A DNA stretch of 43,183 nt, taken from a virus. This document shows, piece after piece, positions 18,772 through 27,431 of this stretch. The position numbers and the translations under genes were made by a program. Location of the stretch: IMG/VR virus record IMGVR_UViG_3300043435_000825, positions 1-43,183 of that record; one strand, written 5' to 3'. Position 1 is the stretch's first letter; each line of letters begins with the position of its first letter. The notes below the pieces were generated by a model. It saw nothing but the letters and a program-made list of their open reading frames with translations. It made no database searches and was not told the origin of the DNA.

Positions 18772-21198
18772 ATGGCGATAGTATCCAATCAAGGTAGGAC
18801 CGTTCCCGAATTACCAACATTAACATCTGGTAATATTGGCGACAATGATTATTTAATCATACAAAGTGTGAGTAGCAACTCAACTAAAAAATCTACTGTC
18901 AATAGTTTTGTACAAAAGACCGGCGATCTTTTAACGTCGTTTGATAGTTTAAATTTTACAGGTCCAAATAACAGATACATAGGTTCATTCAGAAGTTTTG
19001 AAGGTGATAACTATTCCGTCATAAGTCAAAATGTACCAAATGTATTTAAAAGAGCCATAGTAAGCGATTATCTTACTATTGGATATAATCCATCCGCGCC
19101 AACCTTTTTGGGAATCTATGCAAAGACAATAGATGTTAATCAAGCAACTGGCGGTGGTGGTAATATTACGTTTACTGGAAATTCTATAAATAGTCAAATA
19201 ACAATGCTTGACTATTCAAATGGATTGGTTCTTGAAAATACACCTTTTAAACTTGAACAAATTACAGCTAGTGCGGGTATAACAGGCAGTTTAAAAGGAC
19301 GTTTATTAGGCAATGTAACGATTGGCACAGGTAAAAGTTCATTTAACAATGTAGACGTAAATAATAATTTATATGCTGTAAATGCCGAGGTAAACAACGT
19401 TACTATAAGTTCTGGTGTAATTGAAAACGTTACTATTAACAATTCTACAATTGGAACAATTTTACCGAGGATTATATCAGGGTCAAAGATATATTCCGTA
19501 AATGGATTTTCAGGAGTATTTTCTGGCAGTGGTAATATTTCAATGACGGGTAGTTTAAAAGGCAAATTAAGAGGCAATGTAACATCTACAACAGGCACAA
19601 GTGATTTTAACAATATATCAGCTGCTAGTATATATTCTAGTGTGTATATTGAATCCCCATTATTTGTAGGCACATCCAGTTATTCTTACAACGGATTGGG
19701 TGAGTTATCATCTTTATCAAGTAGCTATGCACAAACTTCAAGTATGTGTATGTCAACCACAGCAGATTCAGCTTCATATTTGAATTGGTCTAATTTAAGA
19801 TCAAACGGCACAGCTAGTTATTCATATAATGGCAATTTAAAATATTCTTCTTTTTCAAGTAGTTACGCACGTACTTCAAGTAAAGCTATAAGTGGTAGTT
19901 ATTCTACTAGAACCACTAGCGCTTCATACGCATTGCGAGCTTCAACGGTTCTTGGAACAGTTGATAATGCTTTATACGCCATAGCAGCTGATTCATCAAC
20001 TACTTCATTAACATCCTCTTATTTATTAAAAGGATCTTTAAATAGTTCAAGTGCTGTACCATATTTTTTCGGTAATAGATTAACAACATCCCCACTATTT
20101 TATAAAAATGAGTCTGGACAAATTAATTTTTATATATCAGCTTCCGCTAAATATGCACAATCTAATTTGACAGTGGTCAATAGAGGATCTGGTATATATA
20201 GTTCAGCTGCGTTTGTATTACAAAATAAAAACAGATCAACCGGTTATCCAAACCAAGATCAATGGTTTATATCATCTGTTACTAGTGGTAGTTTGACATT
20301 GAGTATTACCACAGGATCCTATCATCTTAAAAATAGTACCATTACAACAAGAATATCGGATACACCTTTATCGGGTGGTATATCAGGTGGCGGAAGTTGG
20401 AATGGTGTATCTGGCACAGCAGGTGTAATGGTTGCACTTAAACAAGTACGCAATGGTTTTTACTTCTGGCCATATATCCAGTCAGATTCAGCTGCGAGAG
20501 ATGGTTCAGTTGGTATAGGCGTACAACCTCCAGCAGAGCCAACTGGTTCTATAGACAAGTATTTACGTGCTAAGTTGCAAATTAGAATGTTTAGTGGTAG
20601 TAATCAAGCAGCGAACGTTGCTGGATCAGTATTAGCTGGTAAATTTGTTGGCGGAGCACCAGTTGGTGTAGAAAATAAACAAACCGCAATATTGGTACAA
20701 TATGGATCAAGTAGTTTTGCAAATACATTTTATGTATCCAGTAGCGGTGATATGCGTGCGTATGGATCTATCAGTGGTAGCAAGATGTATTCATATGGAA
20801 GTATCAAAGTTGATAATGGTTCGTATATTTCCAAAACAGATAGTGCTATTATAACTGGATCTTTTAAAGGCAATTATCAAAAAGATTATACAACTGTAAG
20901 TGCTACTATTGCAGCTGCAACAACTAATTTGAGTTTTGATGATTATGATATGATTTATCTAACGGCTACAGCCGCTCAAACATTTAATGTAAATCTCACA
21001 CAGAAGAAAGTGTGTTATTTATATTTCTATAATAATAGTGGCGGTACATCATTTATCTGGCAAACCGGTACTACCAATTCTTTAAAGTGGCCAAGTGGTG
21101 CAGCGTCAAATCCATCAAATGGATCCAGAGATCTATATTCCATCATATTGATGGGCAGTGAAATTCTTATAAATAAGATCGCAGCTTCTTACTCTTAA
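18772..21198 (+). CDS. Tail fibre protein
   Basis: 808 aa. Residues 1-45 (V-P-E-L-P-T-L-T ... N-D-Y-L-I-I-Q ... K-K-S-T-V-N-S-F) resemble the base-attachment module of the next two proteins. A fibrous middle follows with a twofold motif T-G-S-L-K-G-(R/K)-L-(L/R)-G-N-V-T (about 165 and 263) and repeated S-S-Y-A-x-T-S-S. The C-terminal part (from about 520) is globular, with G-G-S-W-N-G-V-S-G and W-P-S-G-A-A-S-N-P-S-N-G, beta-rich. It probably forms a trimeric shaft with a receptor-binding tip. First of four fibre or adhesin genes in a row. Confidence 0.8.
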   Translation: MAIVSNQGRTVPELPTLTSGNIGDNDYLIIQSVSSNSTKKSTVNSFVQKTGDLLTSFDSLNFTGPNNRYIGSFRSFEGDNYSVISQNVPNVFKRAIVSDYLTIGYNPSAPTFLGIYAKTIDVNQATGGGGNITFTGNSINSQITMLDYSNGLVLENTPFKLEQITASAGITGSLKGRLLGNVTIGTGKSSFNNVDVNNNLYAVNAEVNNVTISSGVIENVTINNSTIGTILPRIISGSKIYSVNGFSGVFSGSGNISMTGSLKGKLRGNVTSTTGTSDFNNISAASIYSSVYIESPLFVGTSSYSYNGLGELSSLSSSYAQTSSMCMSTTADSASYLNWSNLRSNGTASYSYNGNLKYSSFSSSYARTSSKAISGSYSTRTTSASYALRASTVLGTVDNALYAIAADSSTTSLTSSYLLKGSLNSSSAVPYFFGNRLTTSPLFYKNESGQINFYISASAKYAQSNLTVVNRGSGIYSSAAFVLQNKNRSTGYPNQDQWFISSVTSGSLTLSITTGSYHLKNSTITTRISDTPLSGGISGGGSWNGVSGTAGVMVALKQVRNGFYFWPYIQSDSAARDGSVGIGVQPPAEPTGSIDKYLRAKLQIRMFSGSNQAANVAGSVLAGKFVGGAPVGVENKQTAILVQYGSSSFANTFYVSSSGDMRAYGSISGSKMYSYGSIKVDNGSYISKTDSAIITGSFKGNYQKDYTTVSATIAAATTNLSFDDYDMIYLTATAAQTFNVNLTQKKVCYLYFYNNSGGTSFIWQTGTTNSLKWPSGAASNPSNGSRDLYSIILMGSEILINKIAASYS

Positions 21199-21205
21199 TA
21201 CTTTA

Positions 21206-21213
21206 TATTTATA
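21206..21213 (+). promoter_or_regulatory. TATTTATA box, putative late promoter
   Basis: TATTTATA ends 4 nt before the ATG at 21218, within the fibre gene series, so it may start an internal transcript. Confidence 0.5.
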
Positions 21214-21217
21214 AAAT

Positions 21218-21760
21218 ATGTCAACGCCGTGTAACAGTTTAAATGTTCAATTAATAAAAGTCAGTGATCTTGCGAGCTATAATAATATAAAAGCCGCAGA
21301 CCAATTGATGCTTATTGAAAATACAGGTGGTTCAAAATATTCTAGAAAATCCACTTTATCAGATTTAAAAGATTATGTTAATTCAGATGGTATATCTGGT
21401 TATACAACGTCTTTATTTAACACCACAACAGACTTGAATAATATTTATACATATTCGTTGGGAAATGTATTTTCTTTTTCGCATGGTTTTTCTTCAACAC
21501 CATCTTTAGTAAGAGTAGTTTTACAATGCGCAGCTAATGATGGTAGATTTGTTATAAACCAAGAAGTTGATGTAACTTCATTTTTTAATAATGAAACAAA
21601 ACCAATATGTAGTGTTGTTTCACGTTCAAGTAATATATTAGTAATAGTACCCACTTTCACTAGTATTACCACATATGATTACAATAGTAGTACTAGTGTA
21701 ATATCGCAATATAACATCGATACGTCAAAGTGGTATATTAAAATTTACGCCTGGAAGTAA
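21218..21760 (+). CDS. Short tail-fibre or fibre-adaptor protein
   Basis: 180 aa. Its N-terminal 50 residues (L-I-K-V-S-D-L-A-S-Y-N-N-I-K-A-A-D-Q-L-M-L-I-E ... Y-S-R-K-S-T-L-S-D-L) are clearly homologous to those of the 496-aa fibre encoded 2 nt downstream. The remaining 110 residues form a compact beta domain ending W-Y-I-K-I-Y-A-W-K. It looks like the shared attachment module fused to a different small head domain, perhaps an alternative tip or a collar piece. Confidence 0.75.
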   Translation: MSTPCNSLNVQLIKVSDLASYNNIKAADQLMLIENTGGSKYSRKSTLSDLKDYVNSDGISGYTTSLFNTTTDLNNIYTYSLGNVFSFSHGFSSTPSLVRVVLQCAANDGRFVINQEVDVTSFFNNETKPICSVVSRSSNILVIVPTFTSITTYDYNSSTSVISQYNIDTSKWYIKIYAWK

Positions 21761-21762
21761 TT

Positions 21763-23253
21763 ATGTCAACTACCTGCAATTTAATACAACAAATAAAAGT
21801 TAGTGATCTTGTAAGATACAACACATTAACAGCTAAGGATTTAATTTTAACAATTGAATCTGGATCATCCAATAACTTGTACTCTCGAAAAAGTACATTT
21901 GGCGATATAGTTACATTTTTATCAGATGTTACGGGATCTTACACAGGAAGTTTTTCTGGATCCGCAAAAACATTAAAAGGTATTTTTACTGGTAGTTTTA
22001 CAGGCAGTTTTAAAGGAAAACATTCAGGTAGTTTTAGTGGAAATTTTAATGGCCGTAATACAGGTAGTTTCACAGGCAGTTTTAAAGGATTAACTACAGG
22101 TAAATCCCAAACATCTGGATCGTTGAGTGGTAGTTTTAACGGTTACATATTAACTAAAAAAGCAAATGCTAGTGGTAGTTTTAGTGGAAGTTTGTATGGA
22201 ACTATAATTAGTAAAAATTCAAAACTAACAGGTAGTTTCAGTGGAATTTCAAAAGGACAATTTTCAGGAAGTGTTTCAGCTAGTATAAAAGGTTACATCA
22301 GCGCTTCAAATCATTATAATGCCAATAGAAAAGTAGCATTTTATGGCACAGCTAGTTGTGCTAAAACCGCATCTTATTCTTTAAATTCAGGTGGAAATAT
22401 AACAGGTACAGGTACTACAAATCAATTTTCATATTGGTCAGGAACAAGTGCATTGGGTTCTACTAATTATCTTGTAAGAAATAGTACTATTAATAATTTA
22501 GGTAGTATGGCAGCTGGCAGAGTAACTGCGAATAATCCTCTGCAATTTTCTACTGCTGGCGAACAAATTATTCAACATTCGGCATCTGGACAATCGGTCT
22601 CTGGATTAGGATTACAAACTTCTAATAATTATTTAAGAACAACTGCTAATTTTGCAATTTATTATTCAGGATCTCATATAAATACATCAGCGTTACCAGG
22701 CAAAGATGTAATTTGGCAGTCTGGTAAATCAGGATGGGGAATATTAGGCGCAAGACAAAGACTATTAAGTGTGGGTAACATAGTAAGTTCTGATAATGTA
22801 AATGCTCAATTACATTTACATTTAAGTGGATCCACTGGTTGGCCAACAGGTTACAACCCAAATACCAATGTATTTCTAATTACATCAGGTAGCAATCAAA
22901 CAAAATTGTTACGTGTAAGTGGCAGTGGTCAATTGGACGTGAGAGGTGATATAGTTGCACTTTCAACATTCGCTTCGTCCGATATAAGACTCAAAGACAA
23001 TATCAAAACTATAGAAAATGCTTTATCTAAAGTTAATCAAATACGTCCAATAGAATTTAATTGGAAGTCAAATGGAAAACAAGACTTTGGTGTTATTGCT
23101 CAACAAATTGAAGAATTGTATCCTGATTTAGTAACTGAAAATCTTGAAGGATATAAAGTTGTAAAATATAATCCACTTATCGCATTGTTATTAAAATCTA
23201 TTCAAGAACTACACAAAGAAGTTCAAGAACTAAAAAATAAGATCGAATCTTAA
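21763..23253 (+). CDS. Tail fibre with S74 intramolecular chaperone
   Basis: 496 aa. Residues 1-50 are the attachment module shared with the 180-aa protein. Residues 60-190 contain many G-S-F-(S/T)-G-S-(F/L) repeats, a fibrous shaft. From about 395 comes a Peptidase_S74 domain: F-A-S-S-D-I-R-L-K-D-N-I gives the Ser406/Lys411 dyad, then F-G-V-I-A-Q-Q-I-E-E-L-Y-P and V-K-Y-N-P-L-I-A-L-L, and a C-terminal coiled coil K-E-V-Q-E-L-K-N. S74 domains trimerise, fold the fibre and cut themselves off, here expected at Ser406. Likely a receptor-binding fibre. Confidence 0.92.
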   Translation: MSTTCNLIQQIKVSDLVRYNTLTAKDLILTIESGSSNNLYSRKSTFGDIVTFLSDVTGSYTGSFSGSAKTLKGIFTGSFTGSFKGKHSGSFSGNFNGRNTGSFTGSFKGLTTGKSQTSGSLSGSFNGYILTKKANASGSFSGSLYGTIISKNSKLTGSFSGISKGQFSGSVSASIKGYISASNHYNANRKVAFYGTASCAKTASYSLNSGGNITGTGTTNQFSYWSGTSALGSTNYLVRNSTINNLGSMAAGRVTANNPLQFSTAGEQIIQHSASGQSVSGLGLQTSNNYLRTTANFAIYYSGSHINTSALPGKDVIWQSGKSGWGILGARQRLLSVGNIVSSDNVNAQLHLHLSGSTGWPTGYNPNTNVFLITSGSNQTKLLRVSGSGQLDVRGDIVALSTFASSDIRLKDNIKTIENALSKVNQIRPIEFNWKSNGKQDFGVIAQQIEELYPDLVTENLEGYKVVKYNPLIALLLKSIQELHKEVQELKNKIES

Positions 23254-23267
23254 TATATATAGGATAT

Positions 23268-25214
23268 ATGCCTGTCAATATATTAAACAGATCTGGTCCA
23301 TTGAGTTTCAAAAGTGAAACAAATAATAGCGAAAATCTTTCGATCAACAGTTTATTAAGCAACGTTTATAATCCAGGCTCAAATAATTTTTCTATATCGC
23401 AAAGTTATTACCAATTGCAAAATAGAATTGGCAATTCAAACTCTGATTCAAGTACGATTAATATTACAAAACCTTTAGGAGTTGGATTCATAAATAAAGA
23501 CAATCGGCGACCAATAAAGTTTAGTGAATTTTATGGTGCTTCTTATATAAGTAGTTCTTTCAGTGTAGCTGCTTCTACTGGTGTCGCTACTGTTAAAATT
23601 TACTCGCCAAGTGTAGTACAAAATAATAACTTTTTGACTAATAATATACAAGACAAAGTTTATCAATACACACTATATTCTAAGTCAGATGTCGTTACAC
23701 CTATTGTAGATTCTGGGTGGAATAAGATGTTTTCTTACGCTAAATCAGGTGATAACATTGAATCATTTTATAATTTAGTTAATACAAACGCATATAAATT
23801 GGTTTGTAAGGATTGTTTGTCAAATGCGTTTACATCTAGTATGTTTATAGGCACTTGTACAAGTACGGTTATTGATAATACAACCTATACATACACAATA
23901 TCCGATGTAGATTTACCTACAGCAAGTTCTTTGTTGTTCCAGAAAATAAATAATGATAAAACTACCAATGGGTATACGAATACAAAGATAACAGATTTGT
24001 CTACCACATTGAATAACTTAAATAGTTTATTGCCGAATCCAAACATTACAACTTATAAATCGAGTGGACAACTTTTGCCAGTTATATCATATAAAGACAA
24101 TTTAGGATATACTAGAACGTTGACCTTCGCTGGATTGATTTTACAAAAATCAACCACCCCTGATGGTCCACTTGGATATTTTTATACTGGATTGGTAACA
24201 GCTACTAGCTTAGGCGGAACAAATCCTACATACCAATACTCGTTTGAAAATACATCAACATTTGGTCAAATTACACTTTACATTTTAGGTGATCAAGATT
24301 CAACTACCTCAACGTGTACGGCACTACCAACACTAGTTGGTAATTTTCCAACCAATATTTCATTTACAGGCCCAAGATGTGGTTACTTGGATTGCGGAGA
24401 TGGTTATACTCAACCAGTTTGTAATCCAACTACAACTACACAAATAAAACACAGTGGTAGTTTCATAATGACAAATAATAACAATGCGGAGTTATTAGCT
24501 ACTATCAGTCCTACTTGGACTAACTTAGATGGAACTGCTTTAAATTCGTTAATTAGTACCGTTGATTTTACTCCAACTGGGATGTTTTCTATTTCAGCTA
24601 ACAGTACACGTAAAATTAACATTGGTTTTGGGATTTCTAATTATCAAAATACACTTCAGCCAAAAACCTTTACTGCTAAAGGTTCGGTTAGTCTAACCTT
24701 ACCACCAGGATATTCACCGCAATCACAGAATTGTGAAATTATAGCTAGTTTTGATAAAAATTCATGCGTTATTTCTCCGGTAACACCCACTGTAGTTACG
24801 CCTGTAACAAGTAATTTAGGATGTGTAAATTACAATTCCAATATGTTGGAAAGTTGGACGCAGATAAAATCTGGTACCGTGGTAATAATTGCCTATAAAA
24901 CTGGTACATCGGCTGATAAAACTTTTGCGAAGGCGGTTGTCAATGCTTTACCAAATACAGAATGTACATTACCTACAACTATATCCCAAGATGGATATAC
25001 CATTAATATTTCTTGGACAGTAGATCCAGCTGGCGATCAGTCATATGATTGTACATCTGGACAATTTTCAGGCACTTATACAGTTGTAACAAGCAATGCT
25101 ATATTAGGAAATGCAAAGTTTTATATCTTATTTTTGAGAAGAAATAATAATAATCCAAATGCTGAAAATTACATCAATTTATGCCAAACAGGCGGAGTTT
25201 CGTCTGTTGGATAA
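23268..25214 (+). CDS. Virion structural protein, possible adhesin
   Basis: 648 aa, beta-rich, Thr/Ser/Asn-rich. P-I-K-F-S-E-F-Y-G-A near residue 85 is a motif I know from phage tail-fibre-associated proteins. Residues 395-505 look like an Ig-type beta sandwich (S-G-S-F-I-M-T-N-N-N ... G-S-V-S-L-T-L-P-P-G-Y). Several Cys residues are paired closely (C-G-Y-L-D-C-G-D-G). Fourth gene of the fibre series and the last before the Hsp20 promoter. Precise location in the virion is unknown. Confidence 0.7.
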   Translation: MPVNILNRSGPLSFKSETNNSENLSINSLLSNVYNPGSNNFSISQSYYQLQNRIGNSNSDSSTINITKPLGVGFINKDNRRPIKFSEFYGASYISSSFSVAASTGVATVKIYSPSVVQNNNFLTNNIQDKVYQYTLYSKSDVVTPIVDSGWNKMFSYAKSGDNIESFYNLVNTNAYKLVCKDCLSNAFTSSMFIGTCTSTVIDNTTYTYTISDVDLPTASSLLFQKINNDKTTNGYTNTKITDLSTTLNNLNSLLPNPNITTYKSSGQLLPVISYKDNLGYTRTLTFAGLILQKSTTPDGPLGYFYTGLVTATSLGGTNPTYQYSFENTSTFGQITLYILGDQDSTTSTCTALPTLVGNFPTNISFTGPRCGYLDCGDGYTQPVCNPTTTTQIKHSGSFIMTNNNNAELLATISPTWTNLDGTALNSLISTVDFTPTGMFSISANSTRKINIGFGISNYQNTLQPKTFTAKGSVSLTLPPGYSPQSQNCEIIASFDKNSCVISPVTPTVVTPVTSNLGCVNYNSNMLESWTQIKSGTVVIIAYKTGTSADKTFAKAVVNALPNTECTLPTTISQDGYTINISWTVDPAGDQSYDCTSGQFSGTYTVVTSNAILGNAKFYILFLRRNNNNPNAENYINLCQTGGVSSVG

Positions 25215-25220
25215 AAAATA

Positions 25221-25249
25221 TTGACATTTTTCAGAAGTTCGTTTATATA
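25221..25249 (+). promoter_or_regulatory. Sigma-70-type promoter for Hsp20
   Basis: TTGACA at 25221-25226, 17-nt spacer, TATATA at 25244-25249. It leaves a leader of about 90 nt with possible hairpins AGATA/TATCT (25257-25280) and ATAGT/GCTAT around 25283-25302, before a good Shine-Dalgarno (AAAGAAAGG). Confidence 0.7.
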
Positions 25250-25346
25250 TATTTTTAGATAGTACGTGTGTATTATCTACTATAGTGCTCGAGTGAGGCT
25301 ATTAGGTTAATAAGTTCAATTGAATTATTAAAAGAAAGGTAAATAT

Positions 25347-25829
25347 ATGTCAGTAATTAAATATAGTCCGTTTGCATTACGTCACGTTGATCGTGATGAG
25401 TTTTTAACGCCATTTGACCGTGTATTCGATGAAGTATTCGCGGCACATTTCCCAGAATTAAATAAAGAATTGGGAGTTGGTTTCTTTGAAAAACAAAGTT
25501 ATCCACGTGTAGACGTTGTTGATTACAATGATCGAGTGGAAATTCTAGCAGAGATTCCTGGTCTCTCTAAAGAAGATGTTTCAGTTGATGTACAAGAAAA
25601 TGTTCTTACTATTAGTGGTCAAAAGATTAAAAAGATTGATGATAGGGAATTTACAGGAAAGTATATTCGTAGAGAATTAAAACATAGCAATTTCAAACGA
25701 AGTTTTACATTAGGTGATCAAATTGATCGCAGAAATCCATCCGCAAAATTTGAAAATGGGTTGTTAAAGGTTACATTGTCAAAGATCAAACCTACAATTC
25801 CAGAAACCAAAAAAATAAAGATTGAGTAA
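25347..25829 (+). CDS. Small heat-shock protein (Hsp20/alpha-crystallin)
   Basis: 160 aa. The alpha-crystallin domain spans about 50-150: Y-P-R-V-D-V-V-D, V-E-I-L-A-E-I-P-G-L-S-K-E-D-V, V-L-T-I-S-G-Q, and F-E-N-G-L-L-K-V-T-L, the A-x-x-x-n-G-v-L-x-i signature; the tail carries an I-P-(x)-T-K-K-I-K-I-E extension. It binds unfolding proteins in the cytoplasm. Hsp20 genes are frequent in marine T4-like phages and may aid capsid or tail assembly. It has its own host-type promoter, a strong ribosome site and a terminator, so it is expressed as a single unit. Confidence 0.97.
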   Translation: MSVIKYSPFALRHVDRDEFLTPFDRVFDEVFAAHFPELNKELGVGFFEKQSYPRVDVVDYNDRVEILAEIPGLSKEDVSVDVQENVLTISGQKIKKIDDREFTGKYIRRELKHSNFKRSFTLGDQIDRRNPSAKFENGLLKVTLSKIKPTIPETKKIKIE

Positions 25830-25856
25830 TATTCATATTCAATCAAGGTTATATTA

Positions 25857-25888
25857 AACCCCGTTCATTTAATTGGATGGGGTTTTTA
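25857..25888 (+). terminator. Rho-independent terminator
   Basis: Stem AACCCCGTTCA/TGGATGGGGTT (11 bp, two G-U), loop TTTAAT, then TTTATTTTG. Confidence 0.88.
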
Positions 25889-25897
25889 TTTTGTAGA

Positions 25898-25905
25898 TAT
25901 TTATA
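25898..25905 (+). promoter_or_regulatory. TATTTATA box, putative late promoter
   Basis: TATTTATA-GAT-ATG, the same arrangement as at 3156. It lies directly after the Hsp20 terminator and starts the membrane-protein gene at 25909. Confidence 0.6.
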
Positions 25906-25908
25906 GAT

Positions 25909-26943
25909 ATGATACAGTTTAAACATTTGGTAATATTCACATCACTTTTAATCGCTGGATGTGCTGCTTATTTTAGCGTATATGGTATAGGATTATTATT
26001 TTCAGGCGCAACGATTGCTGTTATGATAATGGCATCCTCTTTAGAACTGGGTAAATTGGTAACAACATCTTGGTTATTTAGATATTGGAACTATGCTAAT
26101 ATTCTAATGAAAATTTATATGATAACTGCAGTATTCGCATTGATGGCTATAACATCATTGGGTATATTTGGGTTTTTAACGGCGGCTTTTCAAAAATCAT
26201 CTTTGGAAACTGAATTGTCATTGAATAAAATTTCAACATTAGAATCTCAAAAAAAAGAAGAGATTGGTAAAATTGAGTCTACAAAAAAATCTATAGAAAA
26301 ATTGTATACGTTAAGAAGTAGTCAAGAAAATAGATTAAATGAAGTGCTTACAAATGTACTAATTGCTCGTAATCCAATTCAATTACAAAATATTCAAAAT
26401 CAAATCAACGATCAAATTACAGATCTCAATAAACAGTTAGAAAACGAAAATGATAAAATCAAAACCTATAGTGCTAAATCAACAGCTGTGGATGATGATA
26501 TTTTCAAGTTAAAGGTAGATAACAGTCAGAAGAAAGATATTATAACGTTTAAATTTGTTGCTGATCAATTTGATACAACGATCCAAAACGTAGTAAAGTG
26601 GTTTATTGTAGTACTTATTACGGTATTTGATCCACTTGCTGTTGTATTATTATTGGCATATAATATAAGCACAAATAAAGTTTATTCAGAAAATGACAAA
26701 AATTATGAATTATACAAAAAACAAGAAAAACCCACAGATGAGTCCGCCGACAAACCAACACATTCAACAGTTGAGCGCATAGTTGAAAAGCCTGTTGAGG
26801 TTGAAAAAATAGTTGAACGTATAGTGGAAAAGCCTGTTGAGGTTGAAAAAATAGTTGAACGTATAGTGGAAAAGCCTGTTGAGGTTGAAAAAATAGTTGA
26901 GCGAAAAGGTAAAACAGGATTAAGAGGTATGTTTAGTTTTTAA
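25909..26943 (+). CDS. Membrane protein with coiled coil and V-E-R-I-V-E-K-P repeats
   Basis: 344 aa. Three hydrophobic helices lie in residues 1-100 (about 5-25, 27-45, 68-92), then a charged coiled coil at about 100-210, a fourth helix at 225-250 (W-F-I-V-V-L-I-T-V-F-D-P-L-A-V-V-L-L-L), and a tail with three copies of V-E-(R)-I-V-E-K-P-V-E-V-E-K-I. This layout is common in marine T4-like phages without an assigned function. The domain between helices three and four would lie on one side of the inner membrane. The repeat tail may bind a partner or reach across the periplasm. Confidence 0.8.
   Translation: MIQFKHLVIFTSLLIAGCAAYFSVYGIGLLFSGATIAVMIMASSLELGKLVTTSWLFRYWNYANILMKIYMITAVFALMAITSLGIFGFLTAAFQKSSLETELSLNKISTLESQKKEEIGKIESTKKSIEKLYTLRSSQENRLNEVLTNVLIARNPIQLQNIQNQINDQITDLNKQLENENDKIKTYSAKSTAVDDDIFKLKVDNSQKKDIITFKFVADQFDTTIQNVVKWFIVVLITVFDPLAVVLLLAYNISTNKVYSENDKNYELYKKQEKPTDESADKPTHSTVERIVEKPVEVEKIVERIVEKPVEVEKIVERIVEKPVEVEKIVERKGKTGLRGMFSF
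26770..26895 (+). repeat. Three tandem 42-bp repeats in coding sequence
   Basis: Three nearly identical copies (26770-26811, 26812-26853, 26854-26895), each coding 14 residues V-E-R-I-V-E-K-P-V-E-V-E-K-I. Copies two and three are identical, a sign of recent expansion. Confidence 0.93.
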
Positions 26944-27000
26944 TATTAAAATAATTTTTTTATCAATTTGTCACGGTTACATATATATGTAATTATACGC

Positions 27001-27144
27001 ATGGATGAAACTGAACTTAAAGAATTGTATAGGCTGATCAAAAGATCATACGACGAATCGTGTTGGAAAACATTGAATGACGCTTTAGACTATATATCGG
27101 AATTTGTGGAAGTGGACGACGAACTACCTACAGACAATGATTGA
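27001..27144 (+). CDS. Small acidic protein, 47 aa
   Basis: It begins M-D-E-T-E-L-K-E-L-Y-R-L-I-K-R-S-Y-D-E-S-C-W and is strongly acidic towards the end. It overlaps the next gene by 8 nt (ATGATTGA), which argues for translation. Function unknown. Confidence 0.6.
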   Translation: MDETELKELYRLIKRSYDESCWKTLNDALDYISEFVEVDDELPTDND

Positions 27145-27418
27145 AATTTTGTTATTAATATTACTGTTTATATCAGTAGCAGTTAATGTGTTTTTATTAA
27201 TCACATCGAAAAAGTTATTTAACCAGATTGACATTTTGGAAGACTGGATAATAAACTTTAAAAAATCGGTAGAAAATACTTATAATAAATTGAAAGCTAT
27301 TGATAACCGTGGTATCTTTGAAAAAGATGACGACGTTGGTTTTCTCTTTTCCGATTTAAAACAAACAATGGAAACTTTGAATAAAAAAGTAAAAGAAGAA
27401 GAAACCGATAACGTTTGA
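27137..27418 (+). CDS. Small single-pass membrane protein
   Basis: 93 aa from ATG 27137, which overlaps the upstream stop; an in-frame ATG at 27104 would overlap it further. A transmembrane helix at 2-22 (I-E-I-L-L-L-I-L-L-F-I-S-V-A-V-N-V-F-L-L-I) is followed by a soluble helical domain ending in K-E-E-E-T. Located between a large membrane protein and the late sigma factor. No family recognised. Confidence 0.75.
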   Translation: MIEILLLILLFISVAVNVFLLITSKKLFNQIDILEDWIINFKKSVENTYNKLKAIDNRGIFEKDDDVGFLFSDLKQTMETLNKKVKEEETDNV

Positions 27419-27431
27419 TATTATTACTTGA

